Below are positions 1 to 5,459 of a stretch of DNA of 5,459 nucleotides, piece by piece. The DNA lies in the NCBI GenBank assembly GCA_030844625.1, contig JAUUNJ010000199.1, positions 1 to 5,459 of the forward strand, written 5' to 3'. Below the pieces are notes generated by a model, which was not told the DNA's origin, searched no databases, and saw nothing but the letters and a program-made list of their open reading frames with translations. How positions within the stretch are numbered: position 1 is the first letter of the stretch; every line of letters starts with the position of its first letter. The position numbers and the translations under genes are program-made. This stretch comes from Roseburia sp. (GTDB lineage Bacteria; Bacillota; Clostridia; Lachnospirales; Lachnospiraceae).

Positions 1-2
1 GT

Positions 3-33
3 TATCTGCTCAGGGCAGATACCATCTTTTTTT
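3..33 (+). terminator. Possible intrinsic terminator of an upstream gene
   Basis: A 7-bp perfect stem (TATCTGC at 3-9 with GCAGATA at 15-21, loop TCAGG) is followed after CCATC by seven T residues (27-33). The stem may extend leftward beyond the window, since the ACC after the right arm could pair with a GGT that ends at base 2. The 5-nt gap before the T run is longer than ideal, so the call is tentative. If real, it separates the operon from whatever lies to the left. Confidence 0.4.
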
Positions 34-53
34 GTACAGACAATGCGACGGAG

Positions 54-75
54 GGCACATTTTGTGCCTGCACAA
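54..75 (+). repeat. Two overlapping, mutually exclusive hairpins
   Basis: GGCACA (54-59) pairs perfectly with TGTGCC (63-68) around a TTT loop. TTGTGC (62-67) also pairs perfectly with GCACAA (70-75) around a two-base CT spacer. The central TGTGC is shared, so only one stem can form at a time. The second loop is too short to be comfortable in RNA without opening a base pair, so the first hairpin should dominate. No T run follows either stem. Confidence 0.5.
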
Positions 76-94
76 GGAATGGGGACTTTTGCGA

Positions 95-133
95 ATGTAT
101 ATCAGCGAATGCAGAGCATGAGCTGATATACAT
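95..133 (+). repeat. Perfect 12-bp inverted repeat / long hairpin
   Basis: ATGTATATCAGC (95-106) is the exact reverse complement of GCTGATATACAT (122-133). Inside the 15-base loop a second stem, ATGC (109-112) with GCAT (116-119), closes an AGA triloop. The two stems are separated by GA on both strands (107-108 and 120-121), the arrangement of tandem G·A mismatches that can stack in a continuous helix. The heptamer GCGAATG also occurs twice as a direct repeat (91-97 and 105-111), and CATGA occurs at 117-121 and 131-135. No T run follows, so it is not a standard terminator. It could be a regulatory RNA element, a protein-binding palindrome or a dispersed repeat. Confidence 0.7.
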
Positions 134-142
134 GATTGTCGA

Positions 143-169
143 AACCGGGCAGAGTTAGCCTGTCCGGTT
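143..169 (+). repeat. 10-bp hairpin just upstream of the first ribosome binding site
   Basis: AACCGGGCAG (143-152) pairs with CTGTCCGGTT (160-169), with a single G·U pair (149/163) and a 7-base loop AGTTAGC. It ends 10 bases before the AGGAGG of the first gene (180-185) and is followed by ATAAAAATTTA, not a T run, so it is not a canonical terminator on this strand. Its position suggests 5' UTR folding, a processing or stability element for the operon mRNA, or the 3' end of the structured leader. Confidence 0.6.
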
Positions 170-191
170 ATAAAAATTTAGGAGGATTAAA

Positions 192-527
192 ATGAAGATA
201 AACAAATTGAAAAGCAGAATTATTAAAACATCAGTTTTTATCAGTGCGTTTATGACAGTACAGATAATTAATGTAAGAAAAAATGTGGTGATGGCAAAGT
301 ATTCCAATGCAGATATTTCAGAGGTAACAGATGGTATGGATATTTTTAAAGACCTTACACTTGCATTTGTGGGTGGTATTGGTGTTATTTTTCTAGCATT
401 AGGGGTACTTGATTTTGCAACTGCACTTTCTGCACATGATACATCACAGCAGATGCAGGGAATAAAAAAAGCAACTGCAGGAATTATTATTATTGCAGTA
501 CCAGTAATTATTAAGTTATTTACATAA
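192..527 (+). CDS. VirB2/TrbC-like (Maff2-type) small membrane protein of the T4SS
   Basis: This is a 111-residue protein starting at ATG 192, 6 bases after AGGAGG (180-185). The N-terminus is basic (residues 1-12), followed by a hydrophobic stretch at about 14-28. It could be a signal sequence with possible cleavage after VMA (residue 35). Two membrane helices follow, about 55-79 (with FVGGIGVIF) and 95-110, joined by a polar loop containing HDTSQQMQGIKKA. Two helices, a short polar loop carrying a GIKK motif, and a position directly before a VirB6-like gene match the small Maff2/VirB2-like proteins of clostridial conjugative elements. In other T4SSs VirB2 is the pilin or channel subunit; for the Firmicute versions that role is inferred. 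The N-terminal extension is longer than in the roughly 70-residue Maff2 proteins I know. The next gene begins 12 bp downstream. The family call rests on architecture and context more than on a diagnostic motif. Confidence 0.72.
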   Translation: MKINKLKSRIIKTSVFISAFMTVQIINVRKNVVMAKYSNADISEVTDGMDIFKDLTLAFVGGIGVIFLALGVLDFATALSAHDTSQQMQGIKKATAGIIIIAVPVIIKLFT

Positions 528-539
528 TGGAGGGAGTGG

Positions 540-1388
540 ATGATACAGCAACAATATATTACAGCTAGCATTTTAGATGAAATTGGGGATTTCTTACAGG
601 GAGAACCTATATTTAAGATGGCTTGTGATTTGTTTAATTCAGTAATAGGACTTATATACAGCCTTTTAGGAGTCAATCCTACCGCAGGATCTTATGAAAA
701 AGCTTGGGAGATTGTGCAGAACCTTTATACTGTTTTTTCAGCTGTTGGAGCTCCATTAATCGTTATTTTCTTTATCTATGGATACTGCAGGGATGCAGTA
801 GATATTAAAGCAGAACTTCAACTGGAAGCAACAATTAAGATGTTTATACGGATGATTATTGCAGAGGTACTAATGGAAGGACTTATTAAGTTGATTCCAC
901 GTCTGTTCGGCTGGGCTATGAAACTATTGGGTGTCACAGAAGAAAGTACATTTTCACTAGATTCCAAAGCAATATCACAGTCTTTGGCAGATTCACAGGT
1001 GGTACTAGTCGGTTTTATTATGGCTCTTATTTTTCTGCTTGTTGTCATTGCTGCAAGTGTTATTATGATCTGGACTTGTTTAGGAAGATTTTTAAATATA
1101 TATATAATTACCCCATTTGGATCAATTGCATTATCAACGATAGCTGCCGGAGGACAGGTGGCACAGACAGGATATGCATATATTAAAAGCATGTTGTTAT
1201 ATATCTTTGAAATAGTACCAATGGGAATCGTTTTGGCAATTACTCCAGCATTTTTACAAGGTTTTTCAATTATTGATAGTGGTTCAGGGGGATTTCTTGT
1301 TCTGGTTGAGGCAATCGTAAAAATCTTAGTAATAGCCTCAGGACTAAAAGGTGCTGAAACAGTAATAAAAAAAGCTTTTAATTTATAG
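540..1388 (+). CDS. VirB6/TrbL-like polytopic conjugation channel protein
   Basis: This is a 282-residue integral membrane protein. ATG 540 lies 5 bases after GGAGGG (529-534). Hydrophobic segments lie near residues 31-45 (weak), 65-82, 99-119, 155-178, 184-203, 217-240 and 251-268, giving about six or seven helices. The stretch RFLNIYIITPFGSIALSTIA (183-202), followed by GYAYIKSMLLY, resembles the conserved core of VirB6/TrbL-type proteins of Firmicute ICEs, in which an arginine and aromatic residues precede a Pro-containing helix and a Tyr-x-Lys segment follows. VirB6 proteins form the inner-membrane part of the T4SS translocation channel and contact VirB3 and VirB4, whose homologues are the next two genes. 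Its TAG stop at 1386-1388 overlaps the SD of the next gene, so translation is probably coupled. The length is normal for this shorter Gram-positive subgroup and no disruption is visible. Confidence 0.87.
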   Translation: MIQQQYITASILDEIGDFLQGEPIFKMACDLFNSVIGLIYSLLGVNPTAGSYEKAWEIVQNLYTVFSAVGAPLIVIFFIYGYCRDAVDIKAELQLEATIKMFIRMIIAEVLMEGLIKLIPRLFGWAMKLLGVTEESTFSLDSKAISQSLADSQVVLVGFIMALIFLLVVIAASVIMIWTCLGRFLNIYIITPFGSIALSTIAAGGQVAQTGYAYIKSMLLYIFEIVPMGIVLAITPAFLQGFSIIDSGSGGFLVLVEAIVKILVIASGLKGAETVIKKAFNL

Positions 1389-1392
1389 GAGG
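1387..1392 (+). promoter_or_regulatory. Ribosome binding site that fixes a GTG start
   Basis: AGGAGG overlaps the stop of the VirB6-like gene and lies 7 bases before GTG 1400. The ATG at 1393 abuts the SD, is out of frame with the PrgI-like protein and meets TAA after four codons, so GTG 1400 is the real start. Confidence 0.8.
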
Positions 1393-1399
1393 ATGTTAG

Positions 1400-1801
1400 G
1401 TGAATAAACCAATTAATGAGGACTTTGACAAATATAAAGATGATTTTTGGAAAGGGCTCTCCATAAGAGAAACTTTTTGGGGAGGAGCTGCTGTTGCTGT
1501 TGGAGCGTCTCTTATGCTGTTTTTTATTTTATATCTGAAATGGAATACCTATGTATCTACAGGGGTCATGATGCCTTTGGTGATAATTATCGGTTTTAAT
1601 GGCTTTTTTAATAAAAACGGAATGACATTACGAGTATATTTAAATAGAAAGATAAAAATTATATTTGGAAAGGCATTAGTAATCAGAGGAGAGGACATAA
1701 GAAAATATAAGGTAAAGGAGTTAGAGCGAAAAATCTTATCTGAAAGACAGCAGAAAAAACAAGGAGGGAAAAATGGCACAGACAAAATTCAAGCAATATA
1801 A
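1400..1801 (+). CDS. PrgI family / VirB3-like membrane protein
   Basis: This is a 133-residue protein with a GTG start set by AGGAGG at 1387-1392. It has a short polar N-terminus (residues 1-22) and two closely spaced membrane helices, about 26-46 and 52-70. A basic cytoplasmic tail follows, with LNRKIKIIFGK near 80-90 and a Lys/Arg/Gln-rich end from about 100. Two N-terminal helices plus a basic tail, in a gene directly before virB4, is the standard arrangement of PrgI-family proteins in Gram-positive conjugation operons and corresponds to VirB3. VirB3 docks VirB4 at the membrane and is sometimes fused to it. The last 29 bases overlap the start of the VirB4 gene in another frame, which suggests translational coupling and balanced amounts of the two partners. 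No catalytic function is expected. Confidence 0.88.
   Translation: MNKPINEDFDKYKDDFWKGLSIRETFWGGAAVAVGASLMLFFILYLKWNTYVSTGVMMPLVIIIGFNGFFNKNGMTLRVYLNRKIKIIFGKALVIRGEDIRKYKVKELERKILSERQQKKQGGKNGTDKIQAI
1762..1768 (+). promoter_or_regulatory. Ribosome binding site of VirB4, inside the preceding gene
   Basis: AGGAGGG lies within the 3' coding part of the PrgI-like gene, 4 bases before ATG 1773. Its strength supports the overlapping VirB4 start even though the upstream gene has not yet ended. Confidence 0.8.
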
Positions 1802-4166
1802 AAGGCTTACGGAAAAGATTTATAAGGTACCAAATTCCATTACTGATACAATACCTATAAATCGTATTTCTGAAAAAGGAATATTTGAACTGGAAACAGG
1901 AAGTTCTGTCGTAAAACTTTATGACAGGGCTTATCTTTTTGAAGATATTAATTACCATACAAGAGACGATGAAGAAAAGGAAGAAATAGACGAGAAATTC
2001 AAACAGTTACTTAACTCGTTAAATGTATCATTTAAAATTATTATATCTAATGAGCCCCAAAGTGTGGAAGAAGTGAATAATTCTATTTTTGAAAAGGCAG
2101 TAAACAATAGTGAGGAGTCGCTTGCAAAAGAATTTAACAAATATTATCTGCAAAAAACGGGAGAAAGTAAGAAAGGTATTAATCAGGTCAGGTATTTTAT
2201 TATTTCATGTTTAAAAGCAGATTTTGATGGAGCAAATGCGTATTTTGAAACAATAGAGAACCAGTTGGCAATCAGTTTTGGAAAATTAGGAAGCGGACTG
2301 CTTCCGATGAACGCAACGCAGAGACTTCGAGTGCTGCATAACTTTTATCGTATGGGAAAAGAGAAACAGTTCCGGTTTTCATGGGATGAAGCCTTATCAC
2401 AGCGCAGGGACTGGAGAAGGGATATTATTAATACGTCAATGAAAGAACACGAAACATATCTTGATTTTGATTATGGAAAAAGATATGCGAGTGTTCTTTT
2501 TATTAGAAATTATCCGTCCAGCCTTTCAGATAATTTTGTACATGAATTAATGTCATTGTCGTTTCCACTGATGTTCACAGAGGATATTGAACCAGTGGAT
2601 ACAGATTATGCACAAAAGATTCTTATGCAAAAATATATGTCTGCACAACGTAGTATTGATAAACAGCAGGAACGAAAGAATAAAAACGGAAACTTCTCTA
2701 CGGATGTATCTTATGATAAGCGAAAAGAAGTAGAAGAATTAGAAGATGCAATGGATGGACTGCGTTCGTTTGATGAAAAAATGTTTTATGTAGATAATCT
2801 GATTGTAGTAAGAGCTACATCAAAAAAGGAGTTGGAGAACTATGTAGAACAGGTAAAGACTATTGGAGATACTTATACATTGGACATTGAGGAACATGTT
2901 TTACAACAACAGGATGCATTTAATACAGCACTTCCAATAGCTGCGCGATTTGTAGATACAATGCGGCCGATGTTTACAACAGCACTTTCGGGTTTTGTTC
3001 CATTTAATGTACAGGAAATCAATGATAAAGATGGTTTCTTTTATGGAATTAACCAAGTATCAAAAAATGCAATTATAGGAAATAGAAAATTATTGAAAAA
3101 TGGAAATGGTTTTATTTTTGGAAAATCAGGTTCAGGTAAAACACAGGATGGGGAATCGGAGATAGGTCAGGTTCTTACCTATACAAATGATGACATTATT
3201 ATCATTGATCCGAAAGGGGACTATAAGACTATTACAGAGGAATGGAACGGTAATTATTATAGATTTACACAAAAAATGGATGAAAACCAGATTTATAAAA
3301 ATCCGCTCCATGTTCCAGAGCATGTTGATAATGAAATGGAATTTATCTCTGAAAAAGCAGAGTTTCTTTATGCGCTTTGTGAGCAAGCTATTAAGCCGGA
3401 TATTTTAACCAATAAACATATTAATGTTATTGACAAAGCGACAAAAGAAATGTATGAAGAGTTTTTCAGGACTAGAAGAGAAGGAAAGAATACGGAAAGT
3501 CCAACATTAGTGACATTAAGAAATAAATTTCTTCAATTTTATAATGAAAATGATGATAAATATGCGAAAGATATGGCTGAGCAGATGGAAGTATTTACGA
3601 CTGGTACATTAAATATTTTTGCACATCAGGAAACAGCCACAGAATCAAACCGGTTGGAAGTATATGGATTATCTGATTTAGGCAAGAAAATGAAAAAACT
3701 TGCAATGCTTGTAGCAATTGAAGCAGTCAAAAGTAAGATTAAATACAACAAGAAAAATAAAAAGGCTACTTGGGTATATGTTGATGAGGTTCATGAACTT
3801 TGGAAAGATGAATATGCCATAGCTGCATTAGAGGAACTTTGGAGAGTAGTTCGCAGTCAAGGTGGTTTATGTACAGGGCTTACACAGTTTATTATGGATG
3901 GCTTAGGAAATGATTCTACAGCATCCATGATAGGAAATTCAGAATTTACTTTACTTTTGGAACAGGGAACTATTGATAAAGAAAATTTGTTTGATGTTTT
4001 TGATGTTTCGGCAACACAGCTTAAATATGTAAATGGAGTAGAATCTGGAACAGGATTAATACGTTTTGGGAAAAAGGTAATACCATTTGATAATGTCATG
4101 GACAAAGAGAGCGAGTTGTACCGGCTGTTTAATACTTCTTTCCATGAAGAGAAAGCTGGTGAGTGA
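1773..4166 (+). CDS. virB4: VirB4-like (TraE/ConE) T4SS ATPase
   Basis: This complete 797-residue cytoplasmic ATPase powers assembly of, and transport through, the conjugative T4SS. The N-terminal half (about residues 25-430) is the CagE/TrbE/VirB-type domain, starting with FELETGSSVVKLYDRAYLFE. A polar, charged insert lies near 290-330. The motor domain begins at about 435. Walker A is GKSGSGKT at 450-457 (Lys456, Thr457). The characteristic VirB4 motif after it is IIIIDPKGDY (475-484). Walker B is WVYVDEVHEL (667-676, Asp671 and Glu672). The conserved C-terminal block RSQGGLCTGLTQ (694-705) is followed by GNSEFTLLLEQ, which corresponds to the NSDF..LNQ block of Tn1549-type VirB4 proteins. 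All nucleotide-binding residues are present and the length is normal, so it should be active. It overlaps the PrgI-like gene by 29 bp and the hydrolase gene by about 8 bp. Walker A has KS where many relatives in this group have TP, a mild variation. Confidence 0.97.
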   Translation: MAQTKFKQYKRLTEKIYKVPNSITDTIPINRISEKGIFELETGSSVVKLYDRAYLFEDINYHTRDDEEKEEIDEKFKQLLNSLNVSFKIIISNEPQSVEEVNNSIFEKAVNNSEESLAKEFNKYYLQKTGESKKGINQVRYFIISCLKADFDGANAYFETIENQLAISFGKLGSGLLPMNATQRLRVLHNFYRMGKEKQFRFSWDEALSQRRDWRRDIINTSMKEHETYLDFDYGKRYASVLFIRNYPSSLSDNFVHELMSLSFPLMFTEDIEPVDTDYAQKILMQKYMSAQRSIDKQQERKNKNGNFSTDVSYDKRKEVEELEDAMDGLRSFDEKMFYVDNLIVVRATSKKELENYVEQVKTIGDTYTLDIEEHVLQQQDAFNTALPIAARFVDTMRPMFTTALSGFVPFNVQEINDKDGFFYGINQVSKNAIIGNRKLLKNGNGFIFGKSGSGKTQDGESEIGQVLTYTNDDIIIIDPKGDYKTITEEWNGNYYRFTQKMDENQIYKNPLHVPEHVDNEMEFISEKAEFLYALCEQAIKPDILTNKHINVIDKATKEMYEEFFRTRREGKNTESPTLVTLRNKFLQFYNENDDKYAKDMAEQMEVFTTGTLNIFAHQETATESNRLEVYGLSDLGKKMKKLAMLVAIEAVKSKIKYNKKNKKATWVYVDEVHELWKDEYAIAALEELWRVVRSQGGLCTGLTQFIMDGLGNDSTASMIGNSEFTLLLEQGTIDKENLFDVFDVSATQLKYVNGVESGTGLIRFGKKVIPFDNVMDKESELYRLFNTSFHEEKAGE

Positions 4167-5459
4167 TTTGACTATAGATATAGATAAGCGAAAACTCACA
4201 AAAAGAGAGGCAATTATATATGATTATATACAGCCCTGTCATCGGAAACAGTTCGTAAAGTTGTCACCATATAAGAGAAAACATCTGGTAGATGGTGTGA
4301 TTCGAAAACTGGAAAAAAGAAATTATGATGTTTCTGAATTTAAAGAAAATTCGAATAAATACCAAAAGACTGTACGTAGCAGATACATATCTAAGGCAGT
4401 AAGAAAAACACTGACAAAAACTTCAACAAAAACAGTCAAATTATCTGGAAAAACAGCAGTAAAGACAGCGTTTATAATTCGAAAAAAGGTAAAGGATCAT
4501 AAACAGAAAGAAGTAATGCTGGATGAACATGGTAATTTGACACGTAGAAGAACTGACAAGGAGAAAGAAGTCACTGCAAGAGAGAGCAGACCCACAGAGA
4601 AAGAAAAGAAGAAAACAAAACAAAAGAGTGGAAGTAAGGTAAAAAATACTGTCGGGCGTCAGGTTGATAAAGCACTAGCTGCTATGGTAAATGATGATAG
4701 AAAAAAATCCCGCTCCATAGATCAGATTCAAAAAGAATGGAGGGACAAATCAACAAAATACGCAGCAAGGAAAGCAGGAAAAGTATTATATAAGGCTGGT
4801 TTTGCAATTGGAAAATTGATTGCACATTTAGTAGCAGCATTTGTGAGTGCGTTGGTATCTATTCTATTGCCATTTCTTCCGTTTATTGTGTTGTTAGTAA
4901 TTTTGATTTCACTGTTTACATTTCTGTTTGGTTCTGTAGCACTGGATGAAGAACGACAACAGGAAGCAATAGGGAGTTATGCAGTCAGTGAATCTGTGAT
5001 GCAGTATAAGGATGAGATTATAGCAGAATTAAAAAAATATGGAAAAGAAGAATATATTGGCTTATTTTTAGCGGTTGTCATGCAGGAATCAGGAGGTAAA
5101 GGAAATGATATTTTCCAATGTTCCGAGAGTTTAGGAAAAAAGCCTGGAACCTTATCTGTTGAAGAATCAATTGAACAGGGTGTTAAAGTTTTATGTGGTC
5201 ATATGAACCATGAAAAAGTTAAAGTTTCTTCGACAGAAGATATAGATCATATCAAAATAGCATTGCAAGCTTACAATTTTGGTGGTGGCTATATTACATA
5301 CATTAACGATACCAGTAGACTTGGAAGAGGAACAACCAAGGAACAGGTTGCGAATATCGGAAAATGGACACAGGAAAATGCTTTAGCGTATCAACGTGAG
5401 CATAGTAAAGTACATGGAGCAGAAATTCCTAGAAGTGGCAGTGCAGCAAAGATGTTGGG
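4159..5459 (+). CDS. Membrane-anchored CwlT/CD1108-like cell-wall hydrolase (3' end missing)
   Basis: The frame is open to the window edge, with 433 residues visible. I prefer GTG 4159, which overlaps the VirB4 stop and has a purine-rich AAGAGAAAG upstream. ATG 4144 has no SD and TTG 4168 is a weaker option. Residues 1-214 are hydrophilic and very basic (about 63 Lys/Arg against 26 Asp/Glu by hand count). Residues 219-262 are hydrophobic, either one long helix or a hairpin. After a linker comes a lysozyme-like domain (about 281-400): KKYGKEEYIGLFLAVVMQES with predicted catalytic Glu310 in QESGG, then FQCSES, and AYNFGGGY (371-378). These match the muramidase domain of CwlT from ICEBs1 and Tn916 Orf14, where the glutamate of QESGG is needed for activity. 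Such proteins usually carry an NlpC/P60 peptidase domain next, which would lie beyond the window. The role is local peptidoglycan opening for the mating channel. Cys321 and Cys346 could form a disulfide. Confidence 0.92.
   Translation, partial: MSDLTIDIDKRKLTKREAIIYDYIQPCHRKQFVKLSPYKRKHLVDGVIRKLEKRNYDVSEFKENSNKYQKTVRSRYISKAVRKTLTKTSTKTVKLSGKTAVKTAFIIRKKVKDHKQKEVMLDEHGNLTRRRTDKEKEVTARESRPTEKEKKKTKQKSGSKVKNTVGRQVDKALAAMVNDDRKKSRSIDQIQKEWRDKSTKYAARKAGKVLYKAGFAIGKLIAHLVAAFVSALVSILLPFLPFIVLLVILISLFTFLFGSVALDEERQQEAIGSYAVSESVMQYKDEIIAELKKYGKEEYIGLFLAVVMQESGGKGNDIFQCSESLGKKPGTLSVEESIEQGVKVLCGHMNHEKVKVSSTEDIDHIKIALQAYNFGGGYITYINDTSRLGRGTTKEQVANIGKWTQENALAYQREHSKVHGAEIPRSGSAAKML

Larger units (their letters stand above)
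1..191 (+). other. Structured, GC-richer leader with no supported gene
   Basis: This stretch precedes the first gene of the operon. By hand count, bases 1-170 are about 47% G+C, whereas bases 181-240 are about 23%. At least five inverted repeats are packed into it, listed separately. All three forward frames are open from the left edge until stops at 124-126 (frame 1), 119-121 (frame 2) and 156-158 (frame 3), so the tail of an upstream gene cannot be excluded. None of the three translations is recognisable to me, and the density of perfect inverted repeats fits non-coding DNA or RNA better. No convincing -35/-10 pair was found, so the promoter is probably farther upstream or unlike the consensus. 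Confidence 0.6.

Noticed and set aside
3..158. Possible C-terminal tail of an upstream protein in forward frame 3 (also open: frame 1 to 126, frame 2 to 121).
   Set aside because: All three forward frames are open over the same stretch, none gives a sequence I recognise, and the perfect inverted repeats argue for non-coding DNA. It cannot be excluded, because the left edge cuts any such gene.
136..174. Promoter for the operon: TTGTCG (136-141) with TTATAA (168-173).
   Set aside because: The spacing is 26 bp, far from the usual 17, and the intervening DNA is occupied by a hairpin. No better pair was found.
143..180. Hairpin 143-169 as an intrinsic terminator.
   Set aside because: It is followed by ATAAAAATTTA with no T run on the + strand, and no T run follows it on the other strand.
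155..676. Minus-strand open frame of 173 codons across the first two genes.
   Set aside because: Its translation is low-complexity Ile/Thr/Ser-rich antisense of membrane-helix codons, and it conflicts with two well-supported + strand genes with good SD sites.
818..1192. Minus-strand open frame opposite the VirB6-like gene.
   Set aside because: It is the antisense shadow of a hydrophobic coding region, with no family resemblance.
3187..3408. Forward open frame of 73 codons inside the VirB4 gene.
   Set aside because: It lies in an alternative frame within the conserved ATPase motor region, with no SD and no recognisable product.
4441..4623. Minus-strand open frame opposite the basic region of the hydrolase.
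   Set aside because: Its Phe/Cys/Ser-rich translation is what Lys-rich codons give on the opposite strand.
1..5459. CRISPR array, tRNA, rRNA, insertion sequence, oriT, integrase or relaxase.
   Set aside because: No regularly spaced repeats, no tRNA-like fold, no transposase, and no relaxase or integrase motif was seen. oriT cannot be recognised from sequence alone here.

Overview
The window is the core of a conjugative type IV secretion (T4SS) operon of the kind found in integrative and conjugative elements (ICEs) and plasmids of low-GC Firmicutes. The genes are AT-rich, have strong AGGAGG-type Shine-Dalgarno (SD) sites, use GTG as well as ATG starts, and are packed with short gaps or overlaps. 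The gene order and protein types resemble the Tn1549/CTn group of clostridial gut elements (Maff2-like protein, VirB6/TrbL, PrgI, VirB4, CD1108/CwlT-like hydrolase). A gut clostridium such as a member of the Lachnospiraceae is a reasonable guess, but no taxonomic marker is present.

Layout. Positions 1-191 hold no gene I can support. This leader is clearly GC-richer (about 47% over 1-170 by hand count) than the genes and is full of inverted repeats. They include a possible terminator at the left edge, two overlapping hairpins that exclude each other, a perfect 12-bp-arm hairpin, and a 10-bp hairpin ending just before the first SD. From 192 to the right edge, five genes run on the + strand: a small two-helix VirB2/Maff2-like membrane protein (192-527), a VirB6/TrbL-like polytopic protein (540-1388), a PrgI/VirB3-like protein with a GTG start (1400-1801), a complete VirB4 ATPase (1773-4166), and a cell-wall hydrolase with a long cationic N-terminus, a membrane anchor and a lysozyme-like domain (from about 4159), cut by the window end.

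How they fit together. The VirB2-, VirB3- and VirB6-like proteins would form the membrane part of the mating channel. VirB4 would power its assembly and substrate transfer from the cytoplasmic face. The anchored muramidase would open the peptidoglycan locally so that the channel can cross the wall. Gaps of 12 and 11 bp followed by overlaps of 29 and about 8 bp imply one transcript with translational coupling. No relaxase, VirD4 coupling protein, integrase or oriT is visible, so the element's transfer and integration functions must lie outside. The less ordinary parts are the structured leader and the large basic domain fused to the lysozyme.
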